64,000 bases of DNA from Opitutales bacterium (lineage in GTDB: Bacteria > Verrucomicrobiota > Verrucomicrobiia > Opitutales > UBA953): the NCBI GenBank assembly GCA_024697185.1, contig JAILGB010000020.1, positions 1 through 64,000 on the forward strand. Reading direction: 5' to 3'. The notes beneath the pieces were generated by a model that saw only the letters and a program-made list of their open reading frames with translations, was not told the DNA's origin and did not search any database. Positions 51,072 to 59,857 of this stretch are shown here, piece by piece. Position 1 is the first letter of the stretch, and the number at the start of each line of letters is the position of its first letter. The position numbers and the translations under genes are program-made.

Positions 51072-51989
51072 TTAGACGTTGACGGCAAAAAGTTTTTCGA
51101 GCGCGCCCAAATAAAGTTCCTGCGAATGGACGATAACAGACTCGGGCAGAGACGGAGCCGGCGGTTGTTTGTTCCAATCGAGGCTTTCGAGATAATCGCG
51201 GACAAACTGCTTGTCGAAGGAAGGCTGCGATTTGCCGGGAGCATAGCCTGCCTGCGGCCAATAACGTGAAGAATCCGGCGTCAGCACTTCGTCGATCAAA
51301 AAGAGATTGCCGGCCTCGTCGAGTCCGAATTCGAATTTTGTATCTGCCAAGATCAGTCCCGCCTGCTCTGCGATTTTTGTGCCCAGTCCAAAAAGTGCCA
51401 TTGTCGCTTTTTTGACCTGAGCAAAGACATCGGCGCCGAGAATTTCCGCGCATTGGGCTTCGGTAATCGGTTCGTCGTGTCCGGCGGCAGCTTTTGTCGT
51501 CGGGGTGAAAATGGGTTCCGGCAAGCGTTGGCTCTCGAGCATTCCCGCCGGCAATCTGTGGTCGAGGATCGCTCCCGTTTTACAATATTCCTTCCAGCCG
51601 CTACCTGCGAGATATCCTCGAACAACAGCTTCGATCGGCAAAGGTTTCAGCTTGCGCACGAGCATCGAACGGGCGATCAGTTCCGGGCGGTCTTTGAGGA
51701 CTTCGGCGATAGCCTTGTCGTGATCCGGGACGAGATGGGTCGGCATCACCTTTGCGGCTTGGGCAAACCACCAAAGGCTGATTTTTGTCAGCAAAACGCC
51801 CTTGCCGGGAACGCCATTGGGCATAATCACATCAAAGGCGGAAATGCGATCCGTCGCAATAATTAAAATTTTATCACCCAAATCAAAGATTTCGCGAACC
51901 TTGCCGGACGCGATCTTTTCGTAAGGCAAACCTTCGATTTTCAAAAGGGCCTCGTTGGGGAGAGATTGACGAATTTCTTGAATATCCAT
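51072..51989 (-). CDS. purC: Phosphoribosylaminoimidazole-succinocarboxamide synthase, PurC (305 aa)
   Basis: SAICAR synthetase, coupling CAIR with aspartate. EKIASGKVREIFDLGDKILIIATDRISAFDVIMPNGVPGKG is the N-terminal signature, with VRGYLAGSGWKEYCKTG, EPIFTPTTKAAAGHDEPI and FIDEVLTPDSSRYW-like LIDEVLTPDSSRYWP. Length is that of the longer SAICAR synthetase form. First of purC-purE-rsmE. Confidence 0.97.
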   Translation of the reverse strand: MDIQEIRQSLPNEALLKIEGLPYEKIASGKVREIFDLGDKILIIATDRISAFDVIMPNGVPGKGVLLTKISLWWFAQAAKVMPTHLVPDHDKAIAEVLKDRPELIARSMLVRKLKPLPIEAVVRGYLAGSGWKEYCKTGAILDHRLPAGMLESQRLPEPIFTPTTKAAAGHDEPITEAQCAEILGADVFAQVKKATMALFGLGTKIAEQAGLILADTKFEFGLDEAGNLFLIDEVLTPDSSRYWPQAGYAPGKSQPSFDKQFVRDYLESLDWNKQPPAPSLPESVIVHSQELYLGALEKLFAVNV

Positions 51990-52052
51990 GACTGTAAAAA
52001 AGACATTTTAATAACGTTCCCGCAAGAAATCAATTTTAAAAATATTATAGTT

Positions 52053-52799
52053 TTATTGCAAATAACGCGTATATTTTTCCACTTCCAAAATTTCATCCGC
52101 CAGCTGCTTTTGCTCGGCTGTCGGCGACGCTTGTCCGAGCAAGGTGTAAGGGATTCCCAAGCTTGCATATTTGACTTCTCCCAAGGAGTGGTACGGGAGG
52201 TTTTCGACACGATGGACATTTTTCAGCCCCCGGATAAAATCCCGCAAACGGAAAAGACTTTCTTCATCGTCTGTCACTCCGGGGACGAGCACATGACGAA
52301 TCCAAACAGGAATGTCGTGATCGGAAAGCCAAGTTGCTAACTTTAGAATATTTTCGTTCCCGCAAGCGGTCAACGCCTGATGTTTTTTATCGTCGATTTC
52401 CTTCAAATCAAGCAAAACGCAATCCGTCACACGCATCAGGCGCTCAAATTTCTTCATCCATTTTTCATTTTCGGGCGCGAACGGCTGGCCTGCGGTATCA
52501 ATGCAGGTGTTGACACCTTTCAGGTGGGCTTTTTCAAAAAAATCGATTAAAAAATCAATTTGCAGCAGCGGCTCTCCGCCTGAAACTGTAATGCCGCCTT
52601 TTTTGCCCCAATAACTTTTAAACCGGAGCGCCTGATCGAGCAAATCTTGGGCAGAACGTTGCGTTCCCGCCATTTTCCAAGTTTCCGGATTGTGGCAATA
52701 GCGACAACGCATCGCACAACCGTTCAAAAAAACGATAAATCGCACCCCCGGCCCGTCAACGAGTCCGAAACTTTCAATTTTTTGGATAAATGCATTCAT
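52053..52799 (-). CDS. pflA: Pyruvate formate-lyase activating enzyme (248 aa)
   Basis: Radical-SAM enzyme that installs the glycyl radical on PflB. FLNGCAMRCRYCHNPETW carries the CxxxCxxC cluster motif and GGITVSGGEPLLQIDFLIDFF the SAM-binding GGE. TCIDTAGQ and LLDLKEID are typical. Follows pflB after 57 bp containing a hairpin. Works only anaerobically. Confidence 0.96.
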   Translation of the reverse strand: MNAFIQKIESFGLVDGPGVRFIVFLNGCAMRCRYCHNPETWKMAGTQRSAQDLLDQALRFKSYWGKKGGITVSGGEPLLQIDFLIDFFEKAHLKGVNTCIDTAGQPFAPENEKWMKKFERLMRVTDCVLLDLKEIDDKKHQALTACGNENILKLATWLSDHDIPVWIRHVLVPGVTDDEESLFRLRDFIRGLKNVHRVENLPYHSLGEVKYASLGIPYTLLGQASPTAEQKQLADEILEVEKYTRYLQ

Positions 52800-52809
52800 A
52801 AAAAATCAA

Positions 52810-52838
52810 AGCGGCAGCGCTAATCGACAGCGCCGCCG
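52810..52838 (-). other. Intergenic hairpin between pflB and pflA
   Basis: GCGGCAGCGCT (52810-52820) and AGCGCCGCCGC (52828-52838) form an 11-bp stem with one mismatch and a 7-nt loop, followed on the minus strand by a TTTGATTTTT tract. It could partly terminate transcription so that less pflA is made than pflB, or protect the 3' end of the pflB message. Confidence 0.6.
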
Positions 52839-52856
52839 CTCGGGTTAAATTAGGAA

Positions 52857-55115
52857 TTAGAGGCGGGCGTGGCAAGTTCTCGCGATGACGTCAAGCTGCT
52901 GCTCGCGTGTCAAATCGATAAACTTCACCGCATAACCGGAAACGCGAATTGTAAAGTTCGCATATTCCTCTTTTTCCGGATGTTCCATCGCATCAATGAG
53001 TTTGTCCGTCCCGAAGACATTGACATTCAAATGGTGTGCGCCCTTGAGGAAATAGCCGTCCATGACGTTCACCAGATTGGGAATACGCTCGTCTTCGTTG
53101 TGTCCGAGAGCATTCGGATTCATCGTCTGCGTATTAGAAATACCATCAAGCGCCCAATGATACGGGATTTTTGCCACGGAATTCAAAGACGCCAGCAAAC
53201 CGTTTTGCTCCGCCCCGTAAGAAGGCGACGCTCCCGGCGCAAACGGAGCCCACGCGGGACGGCCGTCCGGCATCGCACCCGTCGCCTTACCGTAAACGAC
53301 ATTGGAAGTGATCGTCAAAATAGAGGTTGTCGCCTCCGCATTGCGATAAGTGTGGCGTTTCTTGACATCCTCGAGGAATGTTTTGAGTAACCACAGACCG
53401 ATATTGTCGGCGCGATCGTCGTCGTTGCCGTATTTGGGGAATTCGCCTTCGATTTCAAAATCCTTGGCATAGCCCTCTTCGTCACGAATGACCTTGACCT
53501 TCGCGTACTTGATAGCGCTGAGAGAGTCGATAACATGCGAGAATCCGGCAATACCCGTCGCGAAAGTGCGTCGGACGTCCGTATCGATAAGAGCCATTTC
53601 AGCAGCCTCGTAATAGTATTTGTCGTGCATATAGTGAATGAGGTTGAGCACATTCACATAGATATCGGCGATCCAGTCGAGCCAGAACTTGTATTTCTCG
53701 ATCACTTCATCGTAATCGAGGTATTCGCTCGTGATACGCTCCATCTTTGGACCGCATTGGATGCGGTGTTTCTCGTCAAAGCCGCCGTTGATCGCATAAA
53801 GCAAGGCTTTGCCCAAATTGGCGCGCGCGCCGAAGAACTGGATCTCCTTGCCCGTCTGTGTTGCGGAGACACAGCAGCAAATGCTGTAATCATCACCCCA
53901 AACCGGCTTCATCACACGATCGTTCTCATACTGGATGGACGACGTGTCGATCGAAATTTTTGAAGCGAAGCGACGGAATGTTTCCGGCAAATCTTTGTCG
54001 TAAAGCACGGTAATATTGGGTTCCGGAGAGGGGCCCATATTGACGAGGGTGTTCAAGAAACGGAAATCGTTTTTGGTCACCATATGGCGGCCGTCCATGC
54101 CGATACCCGCCAACTCGAGTGTCGCCCATGTCGGATCGCCCGAGAACAATTGGTTGTATTCGGGAATACGTGCAAATTTGACCATGCGGAACTTCATCGT
54201 CATGTGGTCGATAATTTCCTGCGCTTCCGTCTCCGTTAAAACTCCATTGCGCAAATCGCGCTCGATATAAATATCAAGGAAAGTCGAGATGCGTCCAACG
54301 CTCATCGCCGCGCCGTTTTGTGTTTTGACAGCCGCGAGATAGCCGAAATAAAGCCACTGGCAAGCTTCACGAGCGTTGGCGGCGGGTTTGGAAATGTCAT
54401 AGCCGTAGATTTTGGCCATCGCCTTCATTTCCTTCAAGGCCTTGATCTGCATCGAAATCTCTTCGCGAACGCGGATCACTTCGTCATACATAGCTCCGCA
54501 GCCGGCGTTCAATTTGTCGTTTTCTTTTTGCTCAATCAGATAGTCGATACCGTAAAGAGCGACACGGCGATAGTCGCCGACAATGCGACCGCGACCATAT
54601 GTGTCCGGCAATCCTGTGACGATGTGTGTCTTTCGAGCCAAACGCATCTCCGGCGTATAAGCGGCAAAAACAGCATCGTTATGCGTCGTCATATAGCTCG
54701 TAAAAATGTGTTGCAGCTCCTTATCGATTTCATAACCGTAGGATTCGGCCGCCTTAATCGCCATCTTGATACCACCATAAGGCATAAAAGCGCGCTTGAG
54801 CGGCTTGTCCGTTTGAAGACCGACGACTTTTTCAAGATCTTTCAATTCCTGATCAATGTAACCGGGACCGTAAGCGGTCATCGAGGAAACGACTTTCGTT
54901 TCGCAATCAAGCACACCGCCCTTGGCACGCTCCTGCTTTTGGAGCTTTTGCAAGGCACCCCAAAGTTTATTCGTCGCATCGGTGGCAGGCGTCAAAAAGC
55001 TTTCGTCACCATCATAGGGCGTGTAATTGTTTTGGATAAAGTCACGAACATTGACTTCCTCCTTCCACAGACGACCTTCAAAGCCGTTCCATTGATCATA
55101 ATTTTTCATAGTCAT
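52857..55115 (-). CDS. pflB: Formate C-acetyltransferase, PflB (752 aa)
   Basis: Glycyl-radical enzyme converting pyruvate and CoA to acetyl-CoA and formate. The active-site cysteines lie in [27 protein letters not shown], and the radical Gly in [14 protein letters not shown] near the C-terminus. Full length, close to E. coli PflB. It shows that pyruvate is handled anaerobically. The coding region is free of the GGGAACG motif. A good promoter lies upstream and a hairpin follows. Confidence 0.98.
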   Translation of the reverse strand: MTMKNYDQWNGFEGRLWKEEVNVRDFIQNNYTPYDGDESFLTPATDATNKLWGALQKLQKQERAKGGVLDCETKVVSSMTAYGPGYIDQELKDLEKVVGLQTDKPLKRAFMPYGGIKMAIKAAESYGYEIDKELQHIFTSYMTTHNDAVFAAYTPEMRLARKTHIVTGLPDTYGRGRIVGDYRRVALYGIDYLIEQKENDKLNAGCGAMYDEVIRVREEISMQIKALKEMKAMAKIYGYDISKPAANAREACQWLYFGYLAAVKTQNGAAMSVGRISTFLDIYIERDLRNGVLTETEAQEIIDHMTMKFRMVKFARIPEYNQLFSGDPTWATLELAGIGMDGRHMVTKNDFRFLNTLVNMGPSPEPNITVLYDKDLPETFRRFASKISIDTSSIQYENDRVMKPVWGDDYSICCCVSATQTGKEIQFFGARANLGKALLYAINGGFDEKHRIQCGPKMERITSEYLDYDEVIEKYKFWLDWIADIYVNVLNLIHYMHDKYYYEAAEMALIDTDVRRTFATGIAGFSHVIDSLSAIKYAKVKVIRDEEGYAKDFEIEGEFPKYGNDDDRADNIGLWLLKTFLEDVKKRHTYRNAEATTSILTITSNVVYGKATGAMPDGRPAWAPFAPGASPSYGAEQNGLLASLNSVAKIPYHWALDGISNTQTMNPNALGHNEDERIPNLVNVMDGYFLKGAHHLNVNVFGTDKLIDAMEHPEKEEYANFTIRVSGYAVKFIDLTREQQLDVIARTCHARL

Positions 55116-55165
55116 AAGAGTTTTTATTTTAATTAAAAATTTTTTCGTTTTTAGAATGTTTTTAA

Positions 55166-55194
55166 ATTATATGCCCTAACTTGAAATTTTTCAA
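55166..55194 (-). promoter_or_regulatory. Putative sigma-70-type promoter of pflB
   Basis: Reading minus: TTGAAA (55194-55189), 17 bp, TATAAT (55171-55166). The start codon at 55115 is about 44 nt beyond the expected start point; the leader is AT-rich. Confidence 0.65.
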
Positions 55195-55215
55195 GCCTCT
55201 AAATTTTTCAAAAAT

Positions 55216-56046
55216 TTATTTTTTTATTTTTAACACTTGTTTATATTTTGCGTTTGCGTCTTTATAAATTCTCACATAATCAATCCACATTTCGACCGGC
55301 AATTGAGACTGGTTGACCTTCCCGACCCAGTTCCCTCCCAATTGCATATCGAGTAAAATATAGAACGGTTTATGATAGGGCCATTGTCCGTCTTTTTCCT
55401 TCTCCGGCAAGCGCGGATAAGTGAGTGTCTCCTTTTCGTTGATCAGGCAGGTGATTTTGTCTGGAGTCCAAATTACGGAATAGAGATTATAGTCGTCCCG
55501 ATTAATTTTTCCGGTTCCCCCATTGCGCGGATTTCTTTGTCCAAGCTTTGTGATAAATCTTGAATGCAATGTTTGATAGACAATATTATCGAAATTCAAA
55601 TGTTCCATAATGTCGATTTCACCGTCATCCGGCCAAACGCGATTAGGGATATCCGGCAAAAGCCATAATGCCGGCCACGCTCCCTGTGCGCATGTGAATT
55701 TTGCCCTTACGTCAATGCGCCCGTAACAAAATGAAACCTTCCCACGCGATTGGACGCCTCCGGTTATAACTGGCGACGGATCTTTTGCCGTATCGGGATT
55801 GACCTTGCCTCTCAAAACCAAGTTCCCGTTTTTTAACGCGAACAATGAAGGATCGTCGGACATTGTATTACTCCAGTCGGGCTTGCCCCGTTCGCATTTT
55901 GACCAATGTTTCGACTCGATTTTAGATCCGTTAAACTCATCGCTCCAAACTAATTTCCAACGTTCTTTTTTAGCCGGTGCCGCAGCGAGAAAAGCGCTTG
56001 ATAAAATAAGGCTTGTAAGCAACGATAAAATATATTTCATAGTCAC
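55216..56046 (-). CDS. Secreted GH16 endo-beta-glucanase-like enzyme (276 aa)
   Basis: A signal peptide (MKYILSLLTSLILSSAFLAAAP) is followed by one GH16 domain: WKLVWSDEFNGSKIESKHW, PVITGGVQSRGKVSFCYGRIDVRAKF, WPALWLLPDIP, then GEIDIMEHLN, the ExDxxE catalytic triad (nucleophile and acid/base Glu). Laminarin, carrageenan-type or mixed-linkage glucans are possible substrates; the signature alone does not decide. Composition is more AT-rich than neighbours and has no GGGAACG motif, so later acquisition is possible. Confidence 0.93.
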   Translation of the reverse strand: MTMKYILSLLTSLILSSAFLAAAPAKKERWKLVWSDEFNGSKIESKHWSKCERGKPDWSNTMSDDPSLFALKNGNLVLRGKVNPDTAKDPSPVITGGVQSRGKVSFCYGRIDVRAKFTCAQGAWPALWLLPDIPNRVWPDDGEIDIMEHLNFDNIVYQTLHSRFITKLGQRNPRNGGTGKINRDDYNLYSVIWTPDKITCLINEKETLTYPRLPEKEKDGQWPYHKPFYILLDMQLGGNWVGKVNQSQLPVEMWIDYVRIYKDANAKYKQVLKIKK

Positions 56047-56068
56047 AGAAAAGTGAGGTCTGTAAAAA

Positions 56069-56593
56069 TTATTTTTTCGGGAACCTTAAAGTTTTTAACG
56101 GCGCGATATTTCGGGAACGCAGAATCTCGATAGCCTCTTTTTCGCAAGATCTCATCAATTTGCGGTCGGCCTCTTCGAGATCGTCTATTCCTGCCAAATG
56201 CAAAAAACCATGGACCAAATAAAGCAGGATTTCATCCTCGGGCGTCGTCCCGTATTGAAGGGCCGCACGCTGTGCCTGATCGACACAGATAACGATTTCC
56301 CCCGCAAAAAAATCTTCTTCAATTCGCCCCCGGGCTCTTCCAGAAGGCAATCTCACGGGAACGTCAAAAACCTCGTCTCCCGGGAACGTGATAACATCGG
56401 TCTTTGACGGATCATTTAAAAATTTTTCATGGAGCTCACAACAGCGGTCGTCATCGACAAATGCGATCGAAAGGATTCCCCGCGGGAACGCCCACGGCAG
56501 CTCGCGCCGCAATGTTTTAAGAACAGAGCGAATTTCCGGTTTTAAAATCTTAAAACCTTTGCAGCTGTTAATAATTTCGTCCTGGACGATCAT
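56069..56593 (-). CDS. ybeY: Endoribonuclease/rRNA maturation factor YbeY (174 aa)
   Basis: Processes the 3' end of 16S rRNA and takes part in ribosome quality control. FVDDDRCCELHEKFLNDPSKTDVITFPGDE is the family N-terminal signature and LVHGFLHLAGIDD the zinc motif: H128, H132 and, where most family members have His (HGxLHLxGxDH), Asp138. Asp can bind zinc, so it may still be active. Adjacent to the 7TM-HD protein gene, a conserved neighbourhood. Confidence 0.93.
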   Translation of the reverse strand: MIVQDEIINSCKGFKILKPEIRSVLKTLRRELPWAFPRGILSIAFVDDDRCCELHEKFLNDPSKTDVITFPGDEVFDVPVRLPSGRARGRIEEDFFAGEIVICVDQAQRAALQYGTTPEDEILLYLVHGFLHLAGIDDLEEADRKLMRSCEKEAIEILRSRNIAPLKTLRFPKK

Positions 56594-56598
56594 GATGT

Positions 56599-58965
56599 CT
56601 ATTTTTTACCTTTTTCCAAATAATGAGCCACTTCGCGTTTCACTTCGTCCTGAGAATAGGAGATGCGGCGATGGTTTGCCTCGGTAATCGATTCAATCAA
56701 GGATTTTTTTATCTGCGCCAAATCGCGCATTGTAATCTGAGATTCTTCAAATTCCCCTTCTTGAAGGCGTTCATCAATCAACTTGTTGACCAAAGATTCA
56801 AGTCGCGCCGGAGAGGGATCCCTAAGCGAACGGGAGGCGGCTTCGACAACATCGCTACACAAGAGGACAACCGCCTCTTTTGTCCGTGGCGAAGGTCCGT
56901 CATAACGGAATTTTTCCAAATCGACCGCCGCCTCTTCGCCGCCCGTCGAAACGGCAAGATCTTTAGCTTTTTTCAGAAAATATCCCACATAGCTGCGTCC
57001 ATGATGTTGCTGGATCAATTCTTTGACACAAAGCGGCAAATGGTATTCGTCCGCTTTTACCAAACCGGCCTTCACGTGTCGTCTGATAATTGTCGCCGAA
57101 ATCTCCGGCGTCAGTTTGTTGTGGGGATTTTCGGTTCCGGGAACCTGATTTTCGGTAAAAAAGTATGCCCGTTCTATTTTACCGATATCATGATAGAGGC
57201 CGGCACAACGGCACAAAACAGCATTTGCTCCGATACGAGAAGCCGCATTTGCCGCGTAGGAAGAAACCGTCACACTATGGTTATATGTTCCCGGCGCAAA
57301 AGATTGAAGGCTCCTCAAAAGCGGGTGATTGAAATCCGTCAGCTCGGACAAGGTGATGTTTGAAGTCAAACCGAACATTCGTTCAATCGGAGTAATCAAG
57401 GCTGCCGCAAGCGAGCCCAAAATCAGCGCCATGATCAAAACTCCAACAATATTGATTGAAAAATCTTTGAACGATGAAAAAAGAACAAAGAAATCACCGG
57501 CAAAAATACAGTCTGCAAAAAAAGATCCCTTCACATAAAGCCATACGAAGAGCAAAATCAGGGCGACCAACAAACCGGCATAAAAAGCGCAAACTAAAAG
57601 CTGTGTGCGCTTCGCAATACGCTTCGACCAATAAACGACAATCAGGGAAACGGCAAATGCCGGGAAAAAGATTTCGGCGCTCCCGTCAAGCATTAACGCA
57701 ATTATCGCACATAAAAAACCGGATGAAACAATCGCCAGCGGCGCTCCTGCAATCAAAGCGCAGACAAGGGCCGAAAAAATAGGCGTTGTCGAGAGCCAGG
57801 CCTCCGCCACCTGTGAATTTGGCAAAACAACATCCAATATCGTCGAATCCATAACCTCCAAAACAAGTCTGACCGCCAAGACATTAAAAAACATCAGCAC
57901 GCCGGCGCAAACGATAGGAGATGAGATGCCACGCTTCTTGAAAAATTCCGGCAAAAGCAAACGGCCCGCCAAAACGGCAGCCAACGTCACCAATAAAACA
58001 AAAAATGCATTGGGAAGAAAATTTTTGCTGCCTCCGACATAAGAAGCCTGCCGCTTTGTCATTTCCTGGCGAAAAGCCTGCCAGCGCTCATAGATTTCAT
58101 CTGTAACCAACTCGTCCGCAACCAGGAGCGCTTCGCCCTCGGCAACAGAAATCGTTTGACGCGGGACGGCGTCCTTCGCCTTCGATTTTGCCTCGTTCGT
58201 CTGTTCAAGATCAAAAACCAGATTTGAATCCATCAAACCTATCGACGAAAACATTCCGATTGTCGCGCGCACATTGCGGCGCAAATTTTGTCGCGTCTCC
58301 GTATAACCGTAAACATCGCGCACCAACGCATCCTCAAGCGCATTTTCAAAATCTCTGTTAAACTGGGAAACATTATCGATATTGGCAATCGCGATATCGT
58401 TGGGAGAGATCCCCTCTTTCGCCAGACGCTCATAGATTTCACAAGAGGCATTAACCCACTCTTTGGCGATATTGGCATCCGAACTATATTGAATGATAAA
58501 AGAAAGATTCTCCGGAAAGTCTTTTTCGGGAACGAGATGCTGCTCTTTCAGATAAAGCTCTATTTCAGAAAATCCCAAAATCTTGGTGATCTCCTTAGCG
58601 ATTTCTTCCTGACTCAACGGTTTTAAGACATCATAATCTTCAACAATGTCGCCGGCAATCATCTGAAACGCCTTTAACGCCGCTTTTTCAGCACGATTGT
58701 CGATACTGTAAACCGGCTTAACCTTGGCAGCCGCCTCCGCCGCCTTGCGTTCCCGCAAAATCTCGCTGCTGTATTCAAAGGCATACGGAGCCCGATAACT
58801 AAAGGTCGCATTGCTTCCCCGACTGATAACGGGCGCATGGGGCGGCCTGTTCCAAAAAGCCACCAAAGAAATCAGAGCCCCAAAAAAAAGAATCGCTACC
58901 CAGGGACGATTAAAAAATCGCACTACCGCCGACCAGAACATCGACCAAATGGAACCTTCTGTCAT
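56599..58965 (-). CDS. 7TM-HD phosphodiesterase, PgpH-like (788 aa)
   Basis: Membrane HD phosphohydrolase likely cleaving cyclic di-AMP. N-terminal helix (residues ~20-40), an extracytoplasmic 7TMR-HDED domain (VISRGSNATFSYRAPYAFEY onward, residues ~45-290), seven membrane helices (residues ~320-530) and a C-terminal HD domain: SFAPGTYNHSVTVSSYAANAA, CRCAGLYHDIGKIERAYFF (HD), KELIQQHHGRSYVGYF and RTKEAVVLLCSDVVEAASRSL. Start at 58965 (MTEGSIWSM). Located immediately upstream of ybeY, as in many bacteria. Ligand not proven here. Confidence 0.92.
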   Translation of the reverse strand: MTEGSIWSMFWSAVVRFFNRPWVAILFFGALISLVAFWNRPPHAPVISRGSNATFSYRAPYAFEYSSEILRERKAAEAAAKVKPVYSIDNRAEKAALKAFQMIAGDIVEDYDVLKPLSQEEIAKEITKILGFSEIELYLKEQHLVPEKDFPENLSFIIQYSSDANIAKEWVNASCEIYERLAKEGISPNDIAIANIDNVSQFNRDFENALEDALVRDVYGYTETRQNLRRNVRATIGMFSSIGLMDSNLVFDLEQTNEAKSKAKDAVPRQTISVAEGEALLVADELVTDEIYERWQAFRQEMTKRQASYVGGSKNFLPNAFFVLLVTLAAVLAGRLLLPEFFKKRGISSPIVCAGVLMFFNVLAVRLVLEVMDSTILDVVLPNSQVAEAWLSTTPIFSALVCALIAGAPLAIVSSGFLCAIIALMLDGSAEIFFPAFAVSLIVVYWSKRIAKRTQLLVCAFYAGLLVALILLFVWLYVKGSFFADCIFAGDFFVLFSSFKDFSINIVGVLIMALILGSLAAALITPIERMFGLTSNITLSELTDFNHPLLRSLQSFAPGTYNHSVTVSSYAANAASRIGANAVLCRCAGLYHDIGKIERAYFFTENQVPGTENPHNKLTPEISATIIRRHVKAGLVKADEYHLPLCVKELIQQHHGRSYVGYFLKKAKDLAVSTGGEEAAVDLEKFRYDGPSPRTKEAVVLLCSDVVEAASRSLRDPSPARLESLVNKLIDERLQEGEFEESQITMRDLAQIKKSLIESITEANHRRISYSQDEVKREVAHYLEKGKK

Positions 58966-58981
58966 AACAATTGATTTTAAT

Positions 58982-59845
58982 TTAATTTCCCAGGCGTGTG
59001 AAGAACAAAAGTCCTGTCTCGGAAAAGATCTGATATCCCCAAAAATAAGCGACAACGACATAAATCGTTCCCGCGATCAAAAGCGGAGGACCAAAAGGGA
59101 CAACACCGCTTTCGGGAACGGCACCGTCATCCTCGCTATAAACTTTTTTGCTCCGTTTCAAGCAACGCCAAACAAAAGCGACAAACGAGAATAACAAACC
59201 GATCAAAGAGCCTACAAAAAGCGCAAATAAGGTTGCGCCCCACCCCCAAAAGGCTCCAATCCCCGCCATCAGATAAATATCGCCCTCGCCCATGGCCTCC
59301 CTCTTGAGCAAACATGAAGCAAAAAAACGGATCATTAGCAAAACTGTCGTTCCCGTAGCGAGGCCGGTCGCCATCGACCTTATATCCTGTGTCAAAAAAC
59401 AGCCACAAATCACCGCCGAAACAATAAACCACGCCAAAACAGAGTCCGGCAACGACATCGAGTCATAATCTTGCATCGACAACACTATCGCGAACGAAAT
59501 ATAAATCATTGCCGCAACTGCGAGATCCCACGGGAACAAAATCCATGAGGTGCAAAAAGATATCGCCGTCAACAACTCAATCGCCGGATAGCGAATACTG
59601 AAGTGCCTCCCGCAACAAGCCGCCCGCCCGCGCAAAATGATCCAGGAAAGAATCGGAATGTTGTGCCAAAGAGGGATGGCTTTGCCGCAGGCACAATGAG
59701 AACCCGGAGTGACAATGCTCTCACCGCGAGGAATTCTTAAAATGCAAACATTTAAAAAACTCCCGACAACGGCCCCAAAAACAAAAAAGACTGCAGCCCA
59801 AAAATACGGGAACGCCACGTTGATCTCTATTAAATTTTCAAGCAT
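58982..59845 (-). CDS. pilD: Prepilin peptidase (A24 family, PilD/GspO-like; 287 aa)
   Basis: Cleaves and N-methylates type IV pilins and pseudopilins at the inner membrane. The N-terminal domain has GSFLNVCILRIPRG (residues 28-41) and a reduced set of cysteines, CAC (51-53) and CC (77-78), instead of two CxxC pairs. The aspartyl protease motifs are DYDSMSLPD (126-134) and GEGD (186-189, second catalytic Asp). Several membrane helices. Needed for type IV pili, type II secretion or DNA uptake; no pilin gene is in the window. Follows the SLC13 gene by 12 bp. Confidence 0.94.
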   Translation of the reverse strand: MLENLIEINVAFPYFWAAVFFVFGAVVGSFLNVCILRIPRGESIVTPGSHCACGKAIPLWHNIPILSWIILRGRAACCGRHFSIRYPAIELLTAISFCTSWILFPWDLAVAAMIYISFAIVLSMQDYDSMSLPDSVLAWFIVSAVICGCFLTQDIRSMATGLATGTTVLLMIRFFASCLLKREAMGEGDIYLMAGIGAFWGWGATLFALFVGSLIGLLFSFVAFVWRCLKRSKKVYSEDDGAVPESGVVPFGPPLLIAGTIYVVVAYFWGYQIFSETGLLFFTRLGN

Positions 59846-59857
59846 TGTCGGGAAGGA

